Part shown: positions 1 through 7,448 of the stretch, in pieces
Layout: each line of letters starts with the position of its first letter
How positions within the stretch are numbered: position 1 is the first letter of the stretch
Assembly: GCA_026391775.1 (NCBI GenBank)
Contig: JAPLDK010000033.1
Location: forward strand, 1-64,000
Direction of reading: 5' to 3'
Source of the DNA: Bacteroidota bacterium
GTDB lineage: Bacteria; Bacteroidota; Bacteroidia; Bacteroidales; FEN-979
DNA length: 64,000 bases
The notes under the pieces: model-generated
Told to the model about the DNA's origin: nothing
The model's database searches: none
The model's input: only the letters and a program-made list of their open reading frames with translations
Translations under genes and position numbers: made by a program

Positions 1-103
1 AACGAATAAAGCGATTTAACTGTTCTAAAGGGTCCTTCATGTTGCTGATCTTGTCCTGGCGAAATTGGTCTTCAAATAGTCCGCGGTTCTTGTTTTTGCG
101 CAT
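1..103 (-). mobile_element. IS5-family transposase, N-terminal fragment cut by window edge
   Basis: Reading the minus strand from an ATG at 103 to the window edge gives 34 codons without a stop. The peptide contains GLFEDQFRQDKIS followed by MKDPLEQLNRFI. This layout, a short basic start, a 'GLFDE-R-KL' segment and a 'DPL--LN--IDWE' segment, is the usual N-terminus of Bacteroidota IS5/IS1182-type transposases. The rest of the element lies outside the window, so its ends, its completeness and its terminal repeats cannot be judged. Positions 104-375 hold no convincing gene and are AT-rich. Confidence 0.6.
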
Positions 104-375
104 CTTTCCTTGTTTTGATCAAAGATACGCGTTATAATTGCTGTTATATATTTGATATACAGATAGATATAAACGTTTTATTAACAATTTAGTTTTTAGA
201 GGTACCCTTAATATTAAGAAAATTATTTTACCTTTTTTCTTATTACCTTTACTGTTAGGTTTTGTAACGGCCAACATAAGCCGGATAAACCTGACAAAAT
301 ATGCTTACCCGGCAATACGGGTATCACCGGGGCTCCCGATTATAATCCGGTGATCGCATAAAGAACTTAGGGATT

Positions 376-3300
376 ATGAAACATCCCGTGTATCTTCGAA
401 CTGATGCGGGGAGAAAGAGGCCACAAGCCATTTATATTTTTCTTCTCCCACTGTTAGGAATTATTTTCTTTATTCTACCCCTGACATCCTTAGCCCAACA
501 ACAGAAAGATAAATATAATCTCGGTCAACAGCTGGTCCCAAACAATTACAACCCCCAGAGGAGCAGCCAGGGTGGAAGTATCATGCCCATGTATGACCCT
601 ATGACAGGCAATTTGAACACATCCTGCCCTAATTCAAATTTCAGCCAGGGTGATTGGACCGGCTGGACCGGCTGTTACGGATATGGTCAATCTGCACCTG
701 TCCCATCCTGTCAGAATGTCGGAATGCTTACTGGTCCTCCATATCCTGCATGTCCTCCTCCGGGAGGCCTTAATTGCTATACTGCACCACTGCATAAAAT
801 CATGGCTGGACCAGGTTATATGGATTCTTTTGGTTGCGATACAGTTGTAACGGTATTTCCCGGAGAAAGCTTTTCTGCCAGGTTAGGAGATACAACTACC
901 GGCCGGCATGGGGCCGAACTTCATTATGAAGTTTATGTGACAAGTACAAACTATCTTTTTGTTTATCGCTATGCCATTGTCCTTGAGGAACCGGTTCCTG
1001 CTCATTCAGTAGCCCAGCAACCAAATTTCCAGGTTGTGTTACGCGATAGTGTGGGGAATACACTGGATCCGGTTTGCGGCTATTATTATATTTCAGCTCC
1101 TACATCCTCGAATACTCCACCCCCCGGGTGGAAATGGTGTACTTCCGGGGGCAGGCCAAGATATGCCAGAGCATGGACCACAGTGGGCATGGACCTTACA
1201 CCCTATGTGGGACGGCATATAACCCTTGCCTTTATTGCCAAGGGATGCGGTGTTGTGGGCGGATCACACAGAGGATATGCCTATGTTTCAGCCTATTGCA
1301 GTTCTCTGATAATCCAAACGTCCCTATGTCAGGGAGATACCACTGCCACTCTGACCGCACCTCCGGGCTTCGCTCATTATCTCTGGAGTACCGGTGATAC
1401 CACCGAATCAATAACTGTTCCTCACCCTGTTACAGGGACCAGCTATAGCGTTTTACTAACCGCCTTCAATAATTGTACAGTAACATTAACCATGCCCCTC
1501 ACATATACTGTTATCGATGCCAATTTTAATGTTATTCCGAACTGCCCAACCTATCTGACCCAGTTCCATGATATTTCGACTCTAAACCAGAACTTCGTAG
1601 TCCTCTGGGATTGGGACTGGGGCGACGGTTCGGGGGTTACCACAACGAACAATCCGAATCCCACGCATGTATTCATGACCCCCGGGACATTCTCTGTTAA
1701 AATGGTTGCCCATTCCACCGAGGGTTGCAAGGATTCCATTACCAAAAGCGTGACCATCGATACACTGGCCCTGGTCACAAATAACCCTATGTCCAAAACG
1801 ATTTGCAGTGGGGACCATATCAACCTTACCATTACATCGAATGTCACCGGGGCCGGGTTTACATGGACGGCCACACCCCAGCACCCTGCCACAACTTCAG
1901 GATATCATAATAACGCTGTGCTTAAAACATTTCTTAACGATACCCTTTTAAATATCGGACTTATTCCCGATACCGTCCGTTATGCCTTAAGGCCGCACGA
2001 CAATACCTGCATCGGACCCGATACAACTTATAAAGTCGTTGTCCTGCCAAAACCCGGCCTTACTAATGTCAACCTGAGCCAATCGGTATGTTCCAATGCT
2101 CCCACAACCGCTGTCACCCTTGTTCCCAGGCCAAGCCCCCCCGCTATAGTAACCTTCAACTGGACAGCTTATCCCTCCAGCCCCCTGCTTACAGGGTATA
2201 TCCCTTCTGCGACCGGTTCCTTAAGCATTCCTGTACAAACAATTATCAACAACACAGGGGTTCCTCAATATATAGATGATAGTATCACACCTTATTTACA
2301 GGCAGCATCAGCCTGCCCGGGCGATAAAAAAGCGTACAGGTTTATTATAAACCCCCTCCCAATACCCGCTGTGACAGGCCTTACCTCGGTTTGCGCCAAT
2401 ACTAATGGGGTAATTTACAGCACTCCCAATGTTGCAGGACATGATTACGTATGGACCGTTACAGGCGCTATAAGTTTTACAGGTAATCATACAAATTCCA
2501 TCAGCGTTAATTGGGGAGCCGGCCCTACCGGTACCGTACAGGTGCAGGAGATAGATCAAAACCAATCCACCAACTGCAGCGTAACAACTCCTGTTACAAG
2601 CGTTGCCCTTAATGCCAATCCGACCCCGGTCATCAGCGGAGTACAGAATCCCTGCGGCCTCAGTATTCAGCCCTATACCCTCGGCAGCCCTCTTCCCGGA
2701 CATTCCTACGTTTGGACTGTTAACGGGGGAGCCCCGGTAAGCGGGAACAATTCAAGCATTACGGTTACCTGGGGGAATACAAATCCTATCGGTATTGATG
2801 TTACAGAAACAATTTCGTATCCCGCAGGGGTGAATTGTACGGCACAGGCGCCTCTCTATCCGTTAACGCTTATAACATTTCCCCTGCCCGCAGGCTCGAT
2901 AACAGGGACTAATGCGGTTTGCAATACATGGACTAGAACCTATTCGGTTCCCCCGATCACCAATGCCGACAGCTATACCTGGTGGTATACACCGGCCACA
3001 GGGGTTACTATCACGAATAACGGCCCATCGGCCAACCTCGCATTTGACCTCACAGCCAATAGCGGAAACTTGTTTGTCAAGGGGAATAAAACCGGTTGCG
3101 GCAGCGGGCCCACATCCCCGGCCTACTCAATTACCGTGAATCCCCTCCCGTATATTTCGCTTGCATCCTGCAATGATCCAAAGACTTCAACCACCTCAAG
3201 GCCTTTCTACCTCAAAGGTGGCGTTCCTCCGGGCGGACAATACTATATTGATGGCAACCTGGTTACAGGGGGGCTCATCACACCTTCTTCCCTCACTACA

Positions 3301-3990
3301 ACTACCCATCAGATCACTTACAGGTATACTGATATGAACACCTGTGCGAGTACCTCACCTTTCGTCACACTCATAGTCCTCCCCGGCAGTCTGCTTTCGA
3401 CCTGCCCATACACATTTACCGATTCACGGAACAGCAAAGTGTATCATGCCTCTCTCATGGGAGGGCGTTGCTGGATGCTTGAAAACCTTAACTACGGGAG
3501 CAAACTGGACCCGGACATCCAGCCGCAAACCGACAATTGCGTTGTGGAGAAATACTGCAGCAGCGCTGATATTAATTGTACAGTCTACGGCGGATTATAT
3601 CAATGGGATGAAATGATGCAGTACCGTATACCCGGCCCGGGAGAATACCTGCAGGGACTTTGTCCGCCCGAATGGCATGTTCCAACTGCTACTGAATGGC
3701 AGATGTTGATCGATGGACAGACCAATGCCGGTAATGGCATCGCAGGTGGAGATCTCAAAGACCCGAACCCTGGGTTGGGCTTTAAAGCCGTTTTGCTGGG
3801 TATCTATTACCAGAATAATGTATGGGCTTTTACGAGCGGAAACCTTAAGGCAACGATATTCTGGACTTCCACATCAGGCAGCAGCACCAGGGCTCTCACC
3901 CGGGGGATGAACAGCTACAATGAAAGTATTTCGGTATATTACTCCGTACGCTCCAATGCTCTTCCCGTGCGTTGCGTCAAGGACTTCTAG
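376..3990 (+). CDS. Large exported PKD / PKD-like repeat protein with C-terminal FISUMP domain
   Basis: This is a 1204-residue exported protein. A hydrophobic signal segment lies at about residues 19-40 and ends ...LTSLAQQQ. A jelly-roll-like N-terminal region is followed by a PKD domain near residues 385-465 (WDWDWGDGSG, then a HVF-PGTFSV strand). Several further PKD-like/Ig-like repeats follow, each opening with a conserved Cys such as KTICSGD, QSVCSNA and TSVCANT. Residues from about 1010 to the end form a Fibrobacter succinogenes major paralogous (FISUMP) domain: GRCWMLENLNYG, GGLYQWDEMMQY, CPPEWHVPTATEW and the terminal VRCVKDF. No T9SS sorting domain is visible. A surface or extracellular adhesive role is inference. 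The stop codon shares the CTAG tetranucleotide with the stop of the convergent SDR gene. Confidence 0.85.
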   Translation: MKHPVYLRTDAGRKRPQAIYIFLLPLLGIIFFILPLTSLAQQQKDKYNLGQQLVPNNYNPQRSSQGGSIMPMYDPMTGNLNTSCPNSNFSQGDWTGWTGCYGYGQSAPVPSCQNVGMLTGPPYPACPPPGGLNCYTAPLHKIMAGPGYMDSFGCDTVVTVFPGESFSARLGDTTTGRHGAELHYEVYVTSTNYLFVYRYAIVLEEPVPAHSVAQQPNFQVVLRDSVGNTLDPVCGYYYISAPTSSNTPPPGWKWCTSGGRPRYARAWTTVGMDLTPYVGRHITLAFIAKGCGVVGGSHRGYAYVSAYCSSLIIQTSLCQGDTTATLTAPPGFAHYLWSTGDTTESITVPHPVTGTSYSVLLTAFNNCTVTLTMPLTYTVIDANFNVIPNCPTYLTQFHDISTLNQNFVVLWDWDWGDGSGVTTTNNPNPTHVFMTPGTFSVKMVAHSTEGCKDSITKSVTIDTLALVTNNPMSKTICSGDHINLTITSNVTGAGFTWTATPQHPATTSGYHNNAVLKTFLNDTLLNIGLIPDTVRYALRPHDNTCIGPDTTYKVVVLPKPGLTNVNLSQSVCSNAPTTAVTLVPRPSPPAIVTFNWTAYPSSPLLTGYIPSATGSLSIPVQTIINNTGVPQYIDDSITPYLQAASACPGDKKAYRFIINPLPIPAVTGLTSVCANTNGVIYSTPNVAGHDYVWTVTGAISFTGNHTNSISVNWGAGPTGTVQVQEIDQNQSTNCSVTTPVTSVALNANPTPVISGVQNPCGLSIQPYTLGSPLPGHSYVWTVNGGAPVSGNNSSITVTWGNTNPIGIDVTETISYPAGVNCTAQAPLYPLTLITFPLPAGSITGTNAVCNTWTRTYSVPPITNADSYTWWYTPATGVTITNNGPSANLAFDLTANSGNLFVKGNKTGCGSGPTSPAYSITVNPLPYISLASCNDPKTSTTSRPFYLKGGVPPGGQYYIDGNLVTGGLITPSSLTTTTHQITYRYTDMNTCASTSPFVTLIVLPGSLLSTCPYTFTDSRNSKVYHASLMGGRCWMLENLNYGSKLDPDIQPQTDNCVVEKYCSSADINCTVYGGLYQWDEMMQYRIPGPGEYLQGLCPPEWHVPTATEWQMLIDGQTNAGNGIAGGDLKDPNPGLGFKAVLLGIYYQNNVWAFTSGNLKATIFWTSTSGSSTRALTRGMNSYNESISVYYSVRSNALPVRCVKDF

Positions 3991-4751
3991 CTCCTCAGGT
4001 AGGAAGCCCCGTTCATATCCACTATACAACCTGTCATATATTCGTTTCCCTCGGCGCAAAGCATAAGTACCGCCCTGGCTATCTCATCCGGCCCGGCCAT
4101 ACGGTTCATAGGGCTCTGGCTTAGAATTTCCGCCCTGCGTTTGCCTTTCAGACAAGGTTTCGTCATATCGGTTTCCACGAAACCCGGCGCCAAAGTGTAA
4201 ACAGAGATACCATGAGGAGCCAGGGCCTTTGCCATGCTCTGGCCAAGTGAATTTAATCCTGCCTTGGAAGCACCGTAGGCCCAGGCATCCGGTTCGCCCC
4301 TGAATGCCCCCCTGGAAGAAATATTAACGATCTTACCACCTCCCTGTTTTATCATCTGCCTGCTGATCAGGTGGGATATAAAAGCAGGCCCGCTCAGATT
4401 GACCCCAATAGTACGGTCCCAGTATTCTTTAAAAGCCCTGAATGACATGGAGGCCATATCTTTTTCCTCAAAAATACCTGCATTGTTTACGAGTATGTCG
4501 ATTTTGCCAAACTGCTTCAGTGCAGCCGCTGCAAGCTTTTCAATATCGCCGGGCTTGCCCAGATCGGCAGGCAAACAGGCATGGCCCTGGCCCGGAAGTG
4601 CTATAAGGAGCGATTTCGCGGCTTTATGGTTCGAATTATAATGCACTGCGACTGTCGCACCTGCAAGTGCAAACTGGCTTGCCACAGCCTTCCCTATTCC
4701 CCTGGAAGCTCCGGTTACAAGGACGATCTTTCCATCAAAACGAATTTCCAT
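3987..4751 (-). CDS. SDR-family NAD(P)-dependent oxidoreductase (FabG-like)
   Basis: This is a classical short-chain dehydrogenase/reductase of about 254 residues. The Rossmann motif TGASRGIGKA is near the N-terminus, with NNAG in the middle, the catalytic Ser in NISSRG, and the YGASK catalytic Tyr-Lys pair. The C-terminal PGFVETDM segment is typical of the FabG-like group. The substrate cannot be read from sequence; 3-oxoacyl-ACP reductase or a sugar/alcohol dehydrogenase are both possible. I chose the ATG at 4751 (MEIRFDGK) because the longer frame to 4781 begins with TTG and adds a non-conserved lysine-rich tail. The gene is convergent with the FISUMP gene upstream, and the two stop codons overlap by two bases. 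Confidence 0.85.
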   Translation of the reverse strand: MEIRFDGKIVLVTGASRGIGKAVASQFALAGATVAVHYNSNHKAAKSLLIALPGQGHACLPADLGKPGDIEKLAAAALKQFGKIDILVNNAGIFEEKDMASMSFRAFKEYWDRTIGVNLSGPAFISHLISRQMIKQGGGKIVNISSRGAFRGEPDAWAYGASKAGLNSLGQSMAKALAPHGISVYTLAPGFVETDMTKPCLKGKRRAEILSQSPMNRMAGPDEIARAVLMLCAEGNEYMTGCIVDMNGASYLRS

Positions 4752-4891
4752 TTGAATTTTGTATTTGTTGATTTCACCCAAAATTAATTATTTTCATCAC
4801 AATCTCCCACACGAACTTCGCCATCTGCTTCATCAGGAACTTTTTTGCGGTTTTGGAAAAATAAATTATCTTCGCTTTAAATCCGCTTAAA

Positions 4892-5560
4892 ATGAAAAGA
4901 ATTATGGCTTTTCTTTTTATGCTATGTATTCTCAGCAACCCGGGACCAGCCAGGTCCCAGGGTATGATGAGGGATAGGGACGGGAATAACTATAAAACCC
5001 TGGTCCTCGCCAACAAAGTATGGATGGCCGGGAACCTGAATGTTGCACACTACCGTAATGGTGATGCAATTCCCGAAGCAAAAACAGCCGCCGAATGGGA
5101 TCGTTATTGCGAGAGCCGGACCGGTTGCTGGTGCTACTATGACTTTAGCGCCATAAATGGCCGCAGATACGGTAAGTTATATAATTGGTTTGCCGTAAAC
5201 GATCCAAGGGGATTGGCTCCCAAGGGCTGGCATATCCCGGCCGATATGGAATGGCTTGTATTTACTCATATCCCCACTGAAGGAGATAAGCCAGGGAAAG
5301 GAATGAAAAGCACCTATGGTTGGGGTAATGAGGGTGATGATTGTTGCGGCAATAACTTAACAGGATTCGATGCACTGCCCGGCGGTTCACGTGAAGTCAG
5401 TACTTTTGAAGGCCTCAGGCTGATCGGCCACTGGTGGTGTTCGAACGAAAGCGAAGTCAATTTCGCAAGGATACGCAGCCTTGCATGCAACAGCGACGAT
5501 CTGTGGCTTCACGCCTCCCTGAAACAATGCGGTAATTCGGTCAGATGCGTTAAGGACTGA
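4892..5560 (+). CDS. Exported FISUMP-domain protein
   Basis: This is a 222-residue protein with a signal peptide (MKRIMAFLFMLCILS, cleavage near ARSQG) followed almost immediately by a single FISUMP domain. Visible landmarks are MRDRDGNNYKTL, VWMAGNLNVAHYRNG, YGKLYNWFAV, APKGWHIPADMEW, GFDALPGG and the terminal VRCVKD. The family is common in secreted proteins of Fibrobacteres and Bacteroidota, and no enzymatic role is established. It is a paralogue of the C-terminal domain of the large protein at 376-3990 and of the decayed copy near 52 kb. Its 3' end overlaps the convergent ferredoxin-type gene by 11 bp. Confidence 0.85.
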   Translation: MKRIMAFLFMLCILSNPGPARSQGMMRDRDGNNYKTLVLANKVWMAGNLNVAHYRNGDAIPEAKTAAEWDRYCESRTGCWCYYDFSAINGRRYGKLYNWFAVNDPRGLAPKGWHIPADMEWLVFTHIPTEGDKPGKGMKSTYGWGNEGDDCCGNNLTGFDALPGGSREVSTFEGLRLIGHWWCSNESEVNFARIRSLACNSDDLWLHASLKQCGNSVRCVKD

Positions 5561-6635
5561 ACATCTTGCCGTCGCTGGGAGTCAACTCAGGCAGCTGTGA
5601 AATCATTTTCTTCGATGGCTTGTATCGCCTCCAGAACCTGAAACGGGTCAATGAAGTATAATAAAAGAGGTCCCTGATCAAAGGAATTCGCAGTAAATAA
5701 TGGTATATACGGTAAAAAACCACTAACAAGATGAATGTCAGCCCCCATCTGATAAAGGTTATAAGTACCCAGACCCAACCATTGTTTTGAGGGATATTGA
5801 TAAATGTTTCTACCCATTTCCAAAACAGGTTTAGTATGACCATGTTGATCAGCAACATGATGCCGATTATATAACCGTGAGATGTTTCAATGGCCCTCTT
5901 CGGACAACTATTCATGCACCGCATGCAGCTTTCGCATCGGTAGGACCAGAACGGGCGTTTGTCGACGGTCAGAATGGCTTTCATCGGGCAGTTGTTTATG
6001 CAGAGTTCGCAGTTATCACAATTTTCGTTGGCGTAAAATGTTTTTGCAAGCATGAACCGCCCCATGAAAAAATACCCTATGCTTATTGGACTTACCAGGA
6101 GATCCTGAATGATGTCGCGAAAAGCAGTATAAACTTTTTTCCCGTCAAGGATCTTTGATGCAAAAATTTGGGTAATCTTTTTGCAGTGGCCATAAATGGA
6201 TTCAACCACCTTCTCTTTGACACCCGGATGAAAGGATATCCAGTTCGACGGCAGGTCAATTGACCTTAGGCCCACTATCCGGTATCCTTTAAGCAGAAGG
6301 ACAATGGCAGGGAGCCACAGGGCAATGCCGCTCAGGCCGGGTACAAACCATTTTGAAAGTTTTAATCCTGCTCTTGTATTCATGAGAAAAACCCGGTTGC
6401 CCCTTGACCTTGGAAAACGGAAAATGAAGTACATGCTTACCGGGGGGTAATTAAAACCATGCGTTGGCGATACAAAACCGATCAGGGCCTCGGGAGGAAA
6501 TGGCTTGATATGTTTCCGGTCTATTGCAGCAATATCGGATAATTCAGTTGGAATACTGCGCGATTCCGCCTCTTGTGCAAACCAGGATGCCACATTCCGG
6601 GCATTGCCTGTTCCCGAGAAATAATAAAGGATCAA
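5550..6635 (-). CDS. EFR1-family flavodoxin/2x[4Fe-4S] ferredoxin membrane protein
   Basis: The N-terminus is a flavodoxin-like domain with the FMN phosphate loop FSGTGNARN. In the middle two classical [4Fe-4S] motifs follow each other, CDNCELCINNCP and CESCMRCMNSCP. The C-terminal part holds hydrophobic segments (IIGIMLLINMVILNLF and LTFILLVVFYRIYHYL) that could anchor it in the membrane. The family combines flavodoxin and bacterioferredoxin and is thought to transfer electrons; the partner is unknown. No ATG lies in front of the flavin loop. A TTG at 6635 gives the N-terminus M-ILYYFSGTGN, which matches the usual start of this family. A longer TTG start at 6683 would leave only 15 bp to the divergent gene at 6699. 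Confidence 0.8.
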   Translation of the reverse strand: MILYYFSGTGNARNVASWFAQEAESRSIPTELSDIAAIDRKHIKPFPPEALIGFVSPTHGFNYPPVSMYFIFRFPRSRGNRVFLMNTRAGLKLSKWFVPGLSGIALWLPAIVLLLKGYRIVGLRSIDLPSNWISFHPGVKEKVVESIYGHCKKITQIFASKILDGKKVYTAFRDIIQDLLVSPISIGYFFMGRFMLAKTFYANENCDNCELCINNCPMKAILTVDKRPFWSYRCESCMRCMNSCPKRAIETSHGYIIGIMLLINMVILNLFWKWVETFINIPQNNGWVWVLITFIRWGLTFILLVVFYRIYHYLLRIPLIRDLFYYTSLTRFRFWRRYKPSKKMISQLPELTPSDGKMFSP

Positions 6636-6698
6636 CTGACGAACCTTGCCGGACAAGGAATTTAGTATTAGTTTTGTTATCAAGCAAAGATAAAAAAA

Positions 6699-7355
6699 AT
6701 GAAAACGATTTGTTTTTTTGTTCCCGCCCTGGCAGGCTTGATAATTTTCAGTGGTTGTAACAAGAAGGATACTGCCTATAATTCATCCCCGGAACCCACT
6801 TCCAGCCAATATTATGTGCTGGATATCGGGGTGAAAATTCCCAGGCCCGGTTTTACCATCTTACCCCTTAACGCCTACCAGCAGACCACCGAATATACCT
6901 GCGGACCGGCTGCAGCACTAACGCTTTTGCATTATTACGGAAGAAGCGGGGATGAAATGACCATTGCCAAGGAGATGGGAACAAGTACAACAACCGGCAC
7001 CAATCCTGAACAGATGGTTAACTGGCTCCAGAAAAACAGCTTTAAGGTTAGCTCAGGAGAAGGGGGTAGCCTTGAACTTATCCGCAGTAACCTTGAGAAA
7101 AAGATCCCCACCCTGATTGAATGGAGCGACTGGGGCGGGCACTGGGTGCTTGCTGTAGGCTATGATACACGGAACACTGAAAATCCCATGGATGATGTCA
7201 TCGTTTTCGCCGATCCTTACGACCGCCATGACGACCGTAACGACGGTATCGACTGGTTCAATGCCCAGAGGTTTTATTATATGTGGTATGACGCCCTGCT
7301 TTTCGGGAAGGTGATGAAGCGGATCTACATAACGGCAACTCCATTAACCTTGTAA
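6699..7355 (+). CDS. C39-like papain-fold cysteine peptidase lipoprotein
   Basis: This is a 218-residue lipoprotein. The signal peptide ends in a lipobox with Cys20 (IIFSGC). The peptidase C39-like fold is recognisable from QQTTEYTCGPAAAL (candidate nucleophile Cys68), DWGGHWVLAVGYD (His148) and VIVFADPYD (Asp172), in the order and spacing of a Cys-His-Asp triad. Bacteroidota proteins of this type are usually annotated as C39-family peptidases or papain-like proteases of unknown substrate. It stands alone, divergent from the ferredoxin-type gene. Its location on the periplasmic face or outer membrane is inferred from the lipobox. Confidence 0.75.
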   Translation: MKTICFFVPALAGLIIFSGCNKKDTAYNSSPEPTSSQYYVLDIGVKIPRPGFTILPLNAYQQTTEYTCGPAAALTLLHYYGRSGDEMTIAKEMGTSTTTGTNPEQMVNWLQKNSFKVSSGEGGSLELIRSNLEKKIPTLIEWSDWGGHWVLAVGYDTRNTENPMDDVIVFADPYDRHDDRNDGIDWFNAQRFYYMWYDALLFGKVMKRIYITATPLTL

Positions 7356-7448
7356 AGCACTATCATAAACATTAACTGAATTTCATAAATATTATGACCA
7401 GCTTGCCGAAAATGGTAAACAGAGTAGGCACATTTAAAATCCTTTAAA

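Noticed and set aside
213..348. Signal-peptide-like frame KKIILPFFLLPLLLGFVTA downstream of the transposase fragment
   Set aside because: It has no ATG, GTG or TTG start (only ATT) and ends after about 45 codons. The low-complexity AT-rich DNA can produce such a hydrophobic stretch by chance. A gene remnant cut by the insertion element is possible but not supported.
2308..2703. 131-codon minus-strand frame within the large PKD/FISUMP gene
   Set aside because: It is contained in a well-supported gene on the other strand and shows no domain or start context of its own.
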